Assembly (NCBI RefSeq): GCF_051014445.1 | Contig: NW_027488368.1 | Coordinates: forward strand, 21,054,001 to 21,118,000 | Reading direction: 5' to 3' | Source of the DNA: Colletes latitarsis | Lineage: Eukaryota > Arthropoda > Insecta > Hymenoptera > Colletidae | Length of the DNA stretch: 64,000 nt | Shown: piece after piece, positions 38,338 to 50,981 of the stretch | Layout: the number at the start of each line of letters is the position of its first letter | How positions within the stretch are numbered: the stretch's first letter is position 1 | The notes under the pieces: model-generated | Seen by the model: the letters and a program-made list of their open reading frames with translations, nothing else | What the model was told of the DNA's origin: nothing | Database searches by the model: none | Position numbers and translations under genes: made by a program

Positions 38338-38868
38338 TAAACCTGGTTTGGATCAATATTTTAGAGGATAACGCATGTTAGGTCTGGGATAGGTCTGGGA
38401 TTTGCCCTCATCAGACTCATACTTTCGCACACTTCACATACTCGTTGAACAGATCCTGGGTTATTCTCTGGTTTGGATCACATAGTAATGTGGTACAACA
38501 CTGAAACAGTCCATTAAATCTGGTTTGGATCAATATTTTAGAGGATAACGCATGTTAGGTCTGGGATAGGTCTGGGATTTGCCCTCATCAGACTCATACT
38601 TTCGCACACTTCACATACTCGTTGAACAGATCCTGGGTTATTCTCTGGTTTGGATCACATAGTAATGTGGTACAACACTGAAACAGTCCATTAAATCTGG
38701 TTTGGATCAATATTTTAGAGGATAACGCATGTTAGGTCTGGGATAGGTCTGGGATTTGCCCTCATCAGACTCATACTTTCGCACACTTCACATACTCGTT
38801 GAACAGATCCTGGGTTATTTTCTGGTTTGGATTACGTAGCAATGTGGTACCACACTGAAACAGTCGAT
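38338..38868 (+). repeat. Local run of three near-identical 177-bp monomers
   Basis: TAAA motifs lie at 38338, 38515, 38692 and 38869, each exactly 177 bp apart. The monomers share GTCCATTAAAYCTGG, GGGATAGGTCTGGG, CGCACACTTCACATACTCG, GGGTTATTCTCTGG and TGGTACAACACTG, with only a few differences. The monomers at 37984 and 38161 are also 177 bp and closely related. Elsewhere neighbouring monomers are of different subtypes, so this is a recent single-monomer expansion inside the HOR. Confidence 0.85.
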
Positions 38869-40100
38869 TAAACCAGGTTTCGATCAATATTTTTGAGGAT
38901 AACGCATGTTAGGTCTAGGTTAGGCCGGGGTTTTTCACTCATCAGACTCATACTTTCGCATTCTTCACATACTTGTTGAACGGATCCTGGGTTTTTACTG
39001 GTTTGGATCACGTAGTAATGTGGTACCACGCTGAAACAGTCAATTAAAACTGGTTTCGATCAATATTTTAGAGGATAACGCAAGTTTGGTCTGGGATAGG
39101 TCTGGCATTTGCTCTCATCAGGCTCATACTTTCACGTTTTTCACATACTTGTAGAACAGATCCTGGGTTTTTTCTGGTTTGGATCACGTAGTAGTGTGGT
39201 ACCACACTGAAACAGTCCATTAAACCTGGTTTGGATCAATATTTTAGAGGATAACGCATGTTAGGTCTAGGTTAGGCCGGGGTTTTTCACTCATCAGACT
39301 CATACTTTCGCATTCTTCACATACTTGTTGAACGGATCCTGGGTTTTTACTGGTTTGGATCACGTAGTAATGTGGTACCACGCTGAAACAGTCAATTAAA
39401 ACTTGTTTCGATCAATATTTTAGAGGATAACGCAAGTTTGGTCTGGGATAGGTCTGGGATTTGCCCTCATCAGACTCATACTTTCGCGTTTTTCACATAC
39501 TTGTTGAACAGATCCTGGGTTTTTTCTGCTTTCGATCACGTAGTAATGTGGGACCACACTGAAACAATCAATTAAACCTGGTATTGATAAATATTTTAGA
39601 GGATAACGCATGTTAGGTCTGGGTTAGGTCTAGGATTTGCCCTCATCAGGCTCATACTATCGCATATTTCTCATACTTCATGGCTAGATCCTGGGCTGTT
39701 TCTGGATTGCATCACGTAGTAATGAAGTACAACACTGAAACAGTCAATTAAACCCGGTTTCCATCAATATCTTAGAGGACAACGCAAGTTAGGTCTGGGA
39801 TAGGTCTGGGATTTGCCCTCATCAGGCTCATACTTTCGCGTTTTTCACATACTTGTTGAACAGATCCTGGGTTTTTTCTGGTTTGGATCACGTAGTAGTG
39901 TGGTACCACACTGAAACAGTCCATTAAACCTGGTTTGGATCAATATTTTAGAGGATAACGCATGTTAGGTCTAGGTTAGGTCTAGGATTTTCACTCATCA
40001 GACTCATACTTTCGCATTCTTCACATACTTGTTGAACGGATCCTGGGATTTTTCTGGTTTGGATCACGTAGTAATGTGGTACCACGCTGAAACAGTCAAT

Positions 40101-40265
40101 TAAAACTGGTTTCGATCAATATTTTAGAGGATAACGCATGTTAGGTCTGGGATTTTCACTCATCAGACTCATACTTTCGCATTCTTCACATACTTTTTGA
40201 ACGGATCCTGGGTTTTTTCTGGTTTGGATCAGGTAGTAATGTGGTACCACACTGAAACAATCAAT
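40101..40265 (+). repeat. Short monomer (165 bp), 11-bp deletion
   Basis: This is the same 11-bp loss in the context TAAAACTGG...GATCAGGTAGTAATG, followed by CCTGGGTATTG and CACACGTCACATACTCG monomers, as at 28525 and 36761. Confidence 0.88.
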
Positions 40266-43200
40266 TAAACCTGGGTATTGATAAATATTTTAGAGGATAA
40301 CGCATGTTAGGTCTGGGATAGGTCTGGGATTTGCCCGCATCAGACTCATACTTTCGCACACGTCACATACTCGTTGAACAGATCCTGGGTTATTTTCTGG
40401 TTTGGATCACATAGTAATGTGGTACCACACTGAAACTGACGATTAAACCAGGTTTCGATCAATATTTTTGAGGATAACGCATGTCAGGTCTAGGTTTGGC
40501 CGGGGTTTTTCACTCATCAGACTCATACTTTCGCATTCTTCACATACTTGTTGAACGGATCCTGGGTTTTTTCTGGTTTGGATCACGTAGTAATGTGGTA
40601 CCACACTGAAACAATCAATTAAACCTGGTATTGTTAAATATTTTAGAGGATAACGCATGTTAGGTCTGGGTTAGGTCTAGGATTTGCCCTCATCAGACTC
40701 ATACTTTCGCATTCTTCACATACTTGTTGAACGGATCCTGGGTTTTTACTGGTTTGGATCACGTAGTAATGTGGTACCACGCTGAAACAGTCAATTAAAA
40801 CTGGTTTCGATCAATATTTTAGAGGATAACGCATGTTAGGTCTAAGTTAGGTCTGGGATTTTCACTCATCAGACTCATACTTTCGCATTCTTCAGATACT
40901 TTTTGAACGGATCCTGGGTTTTTTCTGGTTTGGATCACGTAGTAATGTGGGACCACACTGAAACAATCAATTAAACCTGGTATTGATAAATATTTTAGAG
41001 GATAACGCATGTTAGGTCTGGGATAGGTCTGGGATTCGCCCTCATCAGACTCATACTTTCGCACACTTCACATACTCGTTGAACAGATCCTGGGTTATTC
41101 TCTGGTTTGGATCACATAGTAATGTGGTACCACACTGAAACAGTCCATTAAACCAGGTTTGGATCAATATTTTAGAGGATAACGCATGTTAGGTCTGGGA
41201 TAGGTCTGGGATTTGCCCTCATCAGACTCATACTTTCGCACACTTCACATACTCGTTGAACAGATCCTGGGTTATTTTCTGACTTGGATTACGTAGCAAT
41301 GTGGTACCACACTGAAACAGTCGATTAAACCAGGTTTCGATCAATATTTTTGAGGATAACGCATGTTAGGTCTAGGTTAGGCCTGGGATTTTCACTCATC
41401 AGACTCATACTTTCGCGTTCTCCACATACCTGTTGAACAGATCCTGGGTTTTTTATGGTTTGGTTCACGTAGTAATGTGGTACCACACTGAAACATTCAA
41501 TTAAACCTGGTCTTGATAAATATTTTAGAGGATAACGCATGTTAGGTCTGGGTTAGGACTAGGATTTGCCCCCATCAGGCTCATACTTTCGCATATTTCT
41601 CATACTGCAGGGCTGGATCCTGGGCTATTTCTGGATTGGATCACGTAGTAATGTGGTACCACACTGAAATTGTCAATTAAACCTGGTTTTGATCAATATT
41701 TTAGAGAATAATTCATGTTATGTCTAGGTTAGGTCTGGGATTTGCTCTCATCAGGCTCATTCTTTCGCATATTTCTCATACTTGATGGCTAGATCCTGGG
41801 CTTTTTCTGGATTGCATCACGTAGTAATGTGGGACCACACTGAAACAATCAATTAAACCTGGTTTCCATCAATATCTTAGAGGACAACGCAAGTTAGGTC
41901 TGGGATAGGTCTGGGATTTGCTCTCATCTGGCTCATACTTTCGCGTTTTTCACATACTTGTAGAACGAATCCTGGGTTTTTTCTGGTTTGGATCACGTAG
42001 TAGTGTGGTACCACACTGAAACAGTCCATTAAACCTGGTTTGGATCAATATTTTAGAGGATAACGCATGTTAGGTCTAGGTTAGGTCTGGGATTTTCACT
42101 CATCAGACACATACTTTCGCATTCTTCATATACTTTTTGAACGGATCCTGGGTTTTTTCTGGTTTGGATCACGTAGTAATGTGGTACCACACTGAAACAA
42201 TCAATTAAACCTGGTATTGATAAATATTTTAGAGGATAACGCATGTTAGGTCTGGGATAGGTCTGGGATTTGCCCTCATCAGACTCATACTTTCGCACAC
42301 TTCACATACTCGTTGAACAGATCCTGGGTTATTTTCTGGTTTGGATCACATAGTAATGTGGTACCACACTGAAACAGTCGATTAAACCAGGTTTCGATCA
42401 ATATTTTTGAGGATAACGCATGTTAGGTCTAGGTTAGGCCGGGGTTTTTCGCTCATCAGACTCATACTTTCGCATTCTTCACATACTTGTTGAACGGATC
42501 CTGGGTTTTTACTGGTTTGGATCATGTAGTAATGTGGTACCACGCTGATACAGTCAATGAAAACTGGTTTCGATCAATATTTTAGAGGATAACGCAAGTT
42601 TGGTCTGGGATAGGTCTGGGATTTGCCCTCATCAGGCTCATACTTTCGCGTTTTTCACATACTTGTTGAACAGATCCTGGGTTTTTTCTGGTTTGGATCA
42701 CGTAGTAATGTGGGACCACACCGAATCAATCAATTAAACCTGGTATTGATAAATATTTTAGAGGATAACGCAAGTTAGGTCTGGGTTAGGTCTAGGATTT
42801 GCCCTCATCAGGCTCATACTTTCGCATATTTCTCATACTTCACGGCTAGATCCTGGGCTGATTCTGGATTGTATCACGTAGTGATGTGGTACCACGCTGA
42901 AACAGTCAATAAAACCTGGTTTCGTTCAATATTTTAGAGGATAACGCAAGTTAGGTCTGGGATAGGTCTGGGATTTGCCCTCATCAGGCTCATACTTTCG
43001 CATATTTCTCATACTTCATGGCTAGATCCTGGGCTATTTCTGGATTGTATCACGTAGTATCGTGGTACCACGCTGGAACAGTCAATTAAACCTGGTTTCG
43101 ATCAATATTTTATAGGATAACGCAAGTTAGGTCTAGGTTAGTCCTAGGATTTCACTCATCAGACTCATACTTTCGCCTTCTTCACATACTTGTTGAACGG

Positions 43201-44132
43201 ATCCTGGGAATTTTCTGGATTGGTACACGTAGTAATGTGGTACCACACTGAGACATTCAATTAAACCACGTCTTGATAAATATTTTAGAGGAAAACGCAT
43301 GTTAGGTCTGGGTCAGGTCTAGAATTTGCCCTCATCAGGCTCATACTTTCGCATATTTCTCATACTTCATGGCTAGATCCTGGGCTATTTCTGGATTGTA
43401 TCACGTAGTAACGTGGTACCACGCTGGAACAGTCAATTAAACCTGGTTTCGATCAATATTTTATAGGATAACGCAAGTTAGGTCTGGGATAGGTCTGGGA
43501 TTTGCCCTCATCAGGCTCATACTTTCGCGTTTTTCACATACTTCTTGAAATGATCCTGGGTTTTTTCTGGTTTGGATCACGAAGCAATGTGGTACCACAC
43601 TGAAACAGTCAATTAAACCTGGTCTTGATAAATATTTTAGTGGACAACGCATGTTAGGTCTGGGATAGGTCTAGGATTTGCCCTCATCAGACTCATACTT
43701 TCGCATATTTCTCATACTTGATGTCTAGATCCTGGGCTTTTTCTGGATTGCATCACGTAGTAATGGAGTACAACACTGAAACAGTCACTTAAACCTTGTT
43801 TCGATCAATATTTTAGAGGATAACGCAAGTTAGGTCTGGGATAGGTCTGGGATTCGCCCTCATCAGGCTCATACTTTCGCGTTTTTCACATACTTGTTGA
43901 ACTGGTCCTGGGTTTTTTCTGGTTTGGATCACGTAGCAATGTGGAACCACACTGAAACAGTCGATTAAACCTGGTTTGGATCAATAATTTAGAGGATAAC
44001 GCAAGTTTGGTCTGGGATAGGTCTGGGATTTGCCCTCATCAGGCTCATACTTTCGCGTTTTTCACATACTTGTTGAACAGATCCTGGGTTTTTTCTGGTT
44101 TGAGTCACGTAGTAATGTGGTACCACACTGAA

Positions 44133-45400
44133 ACAGTCGATTAAACCTGGTTTCGTTCAATATTTTAGAAGATAACGCATGTTAGGTCTAGGTTAGGCCT
44201 GGGATTTGCCCTCATCAGGGTCATACTTTCGCAGTTTTAACATGCATGTTGACCTGATCGAGGGATTTTTCTGCTTTGGATCACGTAGTAAAGTGGTGCC
44301 ACAACTAAAACAGTCAATTAAACCTGGTTTCGATCATTATTTTAGAGGATAACGCAAGTTAGGTCTGGGATAGGTCTGGGATTAGCCCTCATCTGACTCA
44401 TACTTTCGCTCACTTCACATACTCGTTGACAAGATCCTGGGTTTTTTTCTGGTTTGGATCACGTAGTAATGTGGTACCACACTGAAACAGTCGATTAAAC
44501 CTGGTTTCGATTAATATTTTTGAGGATAACGCATGTTAGGTCTGGGATAGGTCTGGGATTTGCCCTCATCAGGCTCATACTTTCGCAGTTTTAACATGCA
44601 TGTTGACCTGATCGAGGGTTTTTTCTGCATTGGATCACGTAGTAAAGTGGTACCACACTAAAACAGTCAATTAAACCTGGTTTCGATCAACATTTTAGAG
44701 GATAACGAAAGTTATGTCTAGTTTAGGCCTGGGATTTTCCCTCATCAGACTCATACTTTCGCATACTTCACATACTTGTTGAACAGATCCTGGGTTTTTT
44801 TCTGGTTTGGATCACGTAGTAATGTGGTACCACACTGAAACAGTCGATTAAACCTGGTTTCGCTCAATATTTTAGAAGATAACGCATGTTAGGTCTAGGT
44901 TAGGCCTGGGATTTGCCCTCATCAGGGTCATACTTTCGCAGTTTTAACATGCATGTTGACCTGATCGAGGGATTTTTCTGCTTTGGATCACGTAGTAAAG
45001 TGGTGCCACAACTAAAACAGTCAATTAAACCTGGTTTCGATCATTATTTTAGAGAATAATTCATGTTAGTATAGGTTTGGTCTGGGATTTGCTCTCATCA
45101 GGCTCATTCTTTCGCATATTTCTCATACTTGATGTCTAGATCCTGAGCTTTTTCTGGATTGCATCATGTAGTAATGAAGTACAACACTGAAACAGTCAAT
45201 TAAACCTGGTTTCCATCAATATTTTAGAGGACAACGCATGTTAGGTCTACGTTAGGCCTGGGATTTGCTCTCGTCAGGGTCATACTTTCGCAGTTTTAAC
45301 ATACATGTTGACCTGATCGAGGGTTTTTTCCGCTTTGGATCACGTAGTAAAGTGGTACCACACTGAAGCAGTCCATTAAACCCGGTTTGGATCAATATTT
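44133..45400 (+). repeat. Local two-monomer (about 353-bp) periodicity
   Basis: The 'AACATACATG/AACATGCATG' subtype recurs at 44232, 44586, 44939 and 45291, that is every second monomer (352-354 bp), alternating with other subtypes. The block from 44840 repeats the one from 44133 at about 707 bp. Both carry AGAAGATAACGC, GGTGCCACAACTAAAACAG and CATGCATGTTGACC. Confidence 0.8.
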
Positions 45401-45729
45401 TAGAGGATAACGCATGTTAGGTTTGGGTTAGGTCTAGGATTTGCCCTCATCAGACTCACACTTTCGCACACTTCACATACTCGTTGAACAGATCCTGGGT
45501 TATTTTCTGGTTTGGATCACATAGTAATGTGGTACCACACTGAAACAGTCGATTAAACCAGGTTTCGATCAATATTTTTGAGGATTACGCATGTTAGGTC
45601 TAGGTTAGGCCGGGGTTTTTCACTCATCAGACTCATACTTTCGCATTCTTCACATACTTGTTGAACGGATCCTGGGTTTTTACTGGTTTGGATCACGCAG
45701 TAATGTGGTACCACGCTGAAACAGTCAAT

Positions 45730-45894
45730 TAAAACTGGTTTCGATCAATATTTTAGAGGATAACGCATGTTAGGTCTGGGATTTTCACTCATCAGACTCA
45801 TACTTTCGCATTCTTCACATACTTTTTGAACGGATCCTGGGTTTTTACTGGTTTGGATCACGCAGTAATGTGGTACCACGCTGAAACAGTCAAT
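45730..45894 (+). repeat. Short monomer (165 bp), copy-2 counterpart of 35014
   Basis: This is the 10,716-bp offset copy of the short monomer at 35014-35178, with the same ACTGG flank. Confidence 0.88.
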
Positions 45895-47476
45895 TAAAAC
45901 TGGTTTCGATCAATATTTTAGAGGATAACGCAAGTTTGGTCTGGGATAGGTCTGGGATTTGCCCTCATCAGGCTCATACTTTCGCGTTTTTCACATACTT
46001 GTTGAACAGATCCTGGGTTGTTTCTGGTTTCGATCACGTAGTAATGTGGGACCACACTGAAACAATCAATTAAACCTGGTATTGATAAATATTTTAGAGG
46101 ATAACGCATGTTAGGTCTGGGTTAGGTCTAGGATTTGCCCTCATCAGGCTCATACTTTCGCATTCTTCACATACTTGTTGAACGGATCCTGGGATTTTTC
46201 TGGTTTGGATCACGTAGTAATGTGGTACCACGCTGAAACAGTCAATTAAAACTGGTTTCGATCAATATTTTAGAGGATAACGCAAGTTTGGTCTGGGATA
46301 GGTCTGGGATTTGCCCTCATCAGGCTCATACTTTCGCGTTTTTCACATACTTGTTGAACAGATCCTGGGTTTTTCCGGTTTGGGTCACGTAGCAGTGTGG
46401 TACCACACTGAAACAGTCGATTAAACCAGGTTTCGATCAATATTTTTGAGGATAACGCATGTTAGGTCTAGGTTAGGCCGGGGTTTTTCACTCATCAGAC
46501 TCATACTTTCGCATTCTTCACATACTTGTTGAACGGATCCTGGGTTTTTACTGGTTTGGATCACGCAGTAATGTGGTACCACGCTGAAACAGTCAATTAA
46601 AACTGGTTTCGATCAATATTTTAGAGGATAACGCAAGTTTGGTCTGGGATAGGTCTGGGATTTGCCCTCATCAGGCTCATACTTTCGCGTTTTTCACATA
46701 CTTGTTGAACAGATCCTGGGTTGTTTCTGGTTTCGATCACGTAGTAATGTGGGACCACACTGAAACAATCAATTAAACCTGGTATTGATAAATATTTTAG
46801 AGGATAACGCATGTTATGTCTTGGTTAGGTCTGTGATTTGCGCTCATCAGGCTCATTCTTTCGCATATTTCTCATACTTGATGGCTAGATCCTGAGCTTT
46901 TTCTGGATTGCATCACGTAGTAATGAAGTACAACACTGAAACAGTCAATTAAACCTGGTTTCCATCAATATTTTAGAGGACAACGCATGTTAGGTCTAGG
47001 TTAGGCCTGGGATTTGCCCTCATCAGGGTCATACTTCCGCAGTTTTAACATACATGTTGACCTGATCGAGGGTTGTTTCTGCTTTGGATCACGTAGTAAA
47101 GTGGTACCACACTGAAACTGTCCATTAAACCTGGTTTGATCCATATTTTAGAGGATAACGCATGTTAGGTCTAGGTTAGCCCAGGGATTTTCACTCATCA
47201 GACTCATACTTTCGCATTCTTCACATACTTGTTGACCGGATCCTGGGTTTTTTCTGGTTTGGATCACGTAGTAGTGTGGTACCACACTGAAACAGTCCAT
47301 TAAACCTGGTTTGGATCAATATTTTAGAGGATAACGCATGTTAGGTCTAGGTTAGGTCTAGGATTTTCACTCATCAGACTCATACTTTCGCATTCTTCAC
47401 ATACTTGTTGAACGGATCCTGAGATTTTTCTGGTTTGGATCACGTAGTAATGTGGTACCACGCTGAAACAGTCAAT

Positions 47477-47641
47477 TAAAACTTGTTTCGATCAATATTT
47501 TAGAGGATAACGCATGTTAGGTCTGGGATTTTCACTCATCAGACTCATACTTTCGCATTCTTCACATACTTTTTGAACGGATCCTGGGTTTTTTCTGGTT
47601 TGGATCAGGTAGTAATGTGGTACCACACTGAAACAATCAAT
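47477..47641 (+). repeat. Short monomer (165 bp), copy-2 counterpart of 36761
   Basis: This is the 10,716-bp offset copy of the short monomer at 36761-36925. Confidence 0.88.
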
Positions 47642-49053
47642 TAAACCTGGGTATTGATAAATATTTTAGAGGATAACGCATGTTAGGTCTGGGATAGGTC
47701 TGGGATTTGCCCGCATCAGACTCATACTTTCGCACACGTCACATACTCGTTGAACAGATCCTGGGTTATTTTCTGGTTTGGATCACATAGTAATGTGGAA
47801 CCACACTGAAACTGTCGATTAAACCAGGTTTCGATCAATATTTTTGAGGATAACGCATGTTAGGTCTAGGTTTGGCCGGGGTTTTTCACTCATCAGACTC
47901 ATACTTTCGCATTCTTCACATACTTGTTGAACGGATCCTGGGTTTTACTGGTTTGGATCACATAGTAATGTGGTACCACGCTGAAACAGTCAATTAAAAC
48001 TGGTTTCGATCAATATTTTAGAGGATAACGCAAGTTTGGTCTGGGATAGGTCTGGGATTTGCCCTCATCAGGCTCATACTTTCGCGTTTTTCACATACTT
48101 GTTGAACAGATCCTGGGTTTTTTCTGGTTTGGATCACGTAGTAATGTGGTACCACACTGAAACAATCAATTAAACCTGGTATTGATAAATATTTTAGAGG
48201 ATAACGCATGTTAGGTCTGGGTTAGGTCTAGGATTTGCCCTCATCAGACTCATACTTTCGCATTCTTCACATACTTGTTGAACGGATCCTGGGTTTTTAC
48301 TGGTTTGGATCACGTTGTAATGTGGTACCACGCTGAAACAGTCAATTAAAACTGGTTTCGATCATTATTTTAGAGGATAACGCATGTTAGGTCTAAGTTA
48401 GGTCTGGGATTTTCACTCATCAGACTCATACTTTCGCATTCTTCACATACTTTTTGAACGGATCCTGGGTTTTTTCTGGTTTGGATCACGTAGTAATGTG
48501 GGACCACACTGAAACAATCAATTAAACCTGGTATTGATAATTATTTTAGAGGATAACGCATGTTAGGTCTGGGATAGGTCTGGGATTCGCCCTCATCAGA
48601 CTCATACTTTCGCATACTTCACATACTCGTTGAACAGATCCTGGGTTATTCTCTGGTTTGGATCACATAGTAATGTGGTACCACACTGAAACAGTCCATT
48701 AAACCTGGTTTGGATCAATATTTTAGAGGATAACGCATGTTAGGTCTGGGATAGGTCTGGGATTTGCCCTCATCAGACGCATACTTTCGCACACTTCACA
48801 TACTCGTTGAACAGATCCTGGGTTATTTTCTGGTTTGGATTACGTAGCAATGTGGTACCACACTGAAACAGTCGATTAAACCAGGTTTCGATCAATATTT
48901 TTGAGGATAACGCATGTTAGGTCTAGGTTAGGCCTGGGATTTTCACTCATCAGACTCATACTTTCGCACACTTCACATACTCGTTGAACAGATCCTGGGT
49001 TATTCTCTGGTTTGGATCACATAGTAATGTGGTACCACACTGAAACAGTCCAT

Positions 49054-49584
49054 TAAACCTGGTTTGGATCAATATTTTAGAGGATAACGCATGTTAGGTC
49101 TGGGATAGGTCTGGGATTTGCCCTCATCAGACTCATACTTTCGCACACTTCACATACTCGTTGAACAGATCCTGGGTTATTCTCTGGTTTGGATCACATA
49201 GTAATGTGGTACAACACTGAAACAGTCCATTAAATCTGGTTTGGATCAATATTTTAGAGGATAACGCATGTTAGGTCTGGGATAGGTCTGGGATTTGCCC
49301 TCATCAGACTCATACTTTCGCACACTTCACATACTCGTTGAACAGATCCTGGGTTATTCTCTGGTTTGGATCACATAGTAATGTGGTACAACACTGAAAC
49401 AGTCCATTAAATCTGGTTTGGATCAATATTTTAGAGGATAACGCATGTTAGGTCTGGGATAGGTCTGGGATTTGCCCTCATCAGACTCATACTTTCGCAC
49501 ACTTCACATACTCGTTGAACAGATCCTGGGTTATTTTCTGGTTTGGATTACGTAGCAATGTGGTACCACACTGAAACAGTCGAT
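49054..49584 (+). repeat. Copy-2 counterpart of the three-monomer run
   Basis: This is the same run at a 10,716-bp offset, with the same number of monomers. The expansion preceded the 10.7-kb duplication and has not changed in copy number since. Confidence 0.85.
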
Positions 49585-50816
49585 TAAACCAGGTTTCGAT
49601 CAATATTTTTGAGGATAACGCATGTTAGGTCTAGGTTAGGCCGGGGTTTTTCACTCATCAGACTCATACTTTCGCATTCTTCACATACTTGTTGAACGGA
49701 TCCTGGGTTTTTACTGGTTTGGATCACGTAGTAATGTGGTACCACGCTGAAACAGTCAATTAAAACTGGTTTCGATCAATATTTTAGAGGATAACGCAAG
49801 TTTGGTCTGGGATAGGTCTGGCATTTGCTCTCATCAGGCTCATACTTTCACGTTTTTCACATACTTGTAGAACAGATCCTGGGTTTTTTCTGGTTTGGAT
49901 CACGTAGTAGTGTGGTACCACACTGAAACAGTCCATTAAACCTGGTTTGGATCAATATTTTAGAGGATAACGCATGTTAGGTCTAGGTTAGGCCGGGGTT
50001 TTTCACTCATCAGACTCATACTTTCGCATTCTTCACATACTTGTTGAACGGATCCTGGGTTTTTACTGGTTTGGATCACGTAGTAATGTGGTACCACGCT
50101 GAAACAGTCAATTAAAACTTGTTTCGATCAATATTTTAGAGGATAACGCAAGTTTGGTCTGGGATAGGTCTGGGATTTGCCCTCATCAGACTCATACTTT
50201 CGCGTTTTTCACATACTTGTTGAACAGATCCTGGGTTTTTTCTGCTTTCGATCACGTAGTAATGTGGGACCACACTGAAACAATCAATTAAACCTGGTAT
50301 TGATAAATATTTTAGAGGATAACGCATGTTAGGTCTGGGTTAGGTCTAGGATTTGCCCTCATCAGGCTCATACTATCGCATATTTCTCATACTTCATGGC
50401 TAGATCCTGGGCTGTTTCTGGATTGCATCACGTAGTAATGAAGTACAACACTGAAACAGTCAATTAAACCCGGTTTCCATCAATATCTTAGAGGACAACG
50501 CAAGTTAGGTCTGGGATAGGTCTGGGATTTGCCCTCATCAGGCTCATACTTTCGCGTTTTTCACATACTTGTTGAACAGATCCTGGGTTTTTTCTGGTTT
50601 GGATCACGTAGTAGTGTGGTACCACACTGAAACAGTCCATTAAACCTGGTTTGGATCAATATTTTAGAGGATAACGCATGTTAGGTCTAGGTTAGGTCTA
50701 GGATTTTCACTCATCAGACTCATACTTTCGCATTCTTCACATACTTGTTGAACGGATCCTGGGATTTTTCTGGTTTGGATCACGTAGTAATGTGGTACCA
50801 CGCTGAAACAGTCAAT

Positions 50817-50981
50817 TAAAACTGGTTTCGATCAATATTTTAGAGGATAACGCATGTTAGGTCTGGGATTTTCACTCATCAGACTCATACTTTCGCATTC
50901 TTCACATACTTTTTGAACGGATCCTGGGTTTTTTCTGGTTTGGATCAGGTAGTAATGTGGTACCACACTGAAACAATCAAT
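50817..50981 (+). repeat. Short monomer (165 bp), copy-2 counterpart of 40101
   Basis: This is the 10,716-bp offset copy of the short monomer at 40101-40265. Confidence 0.88.

Larger units (their letters stand above)
34708..45423 (+). repeat. 10,716-bp super-HOR, copy 1 (about 61 monomers)
   Basis: The longest repeat in the window. Everything from 34708 reappears from 45424. The left limit is the base after the last mismatch (C at 34707, T at 45423). The copies share private variants spread across the unit: CACGTTGTAATG (37.6 kb), CAGACGCATAC (38.07 kb), TTTCACGTTTTTC (39.13 kb), GACTTGGATTACG (41.28 kb), CTGATACAGTCAATGAAAAC (42.55 kb) and AACGAAAGTTATG (44.71 kb). I found no mismatch in about a dozen spot comparisons but did not compare every base. 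Confidence 0.93.
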
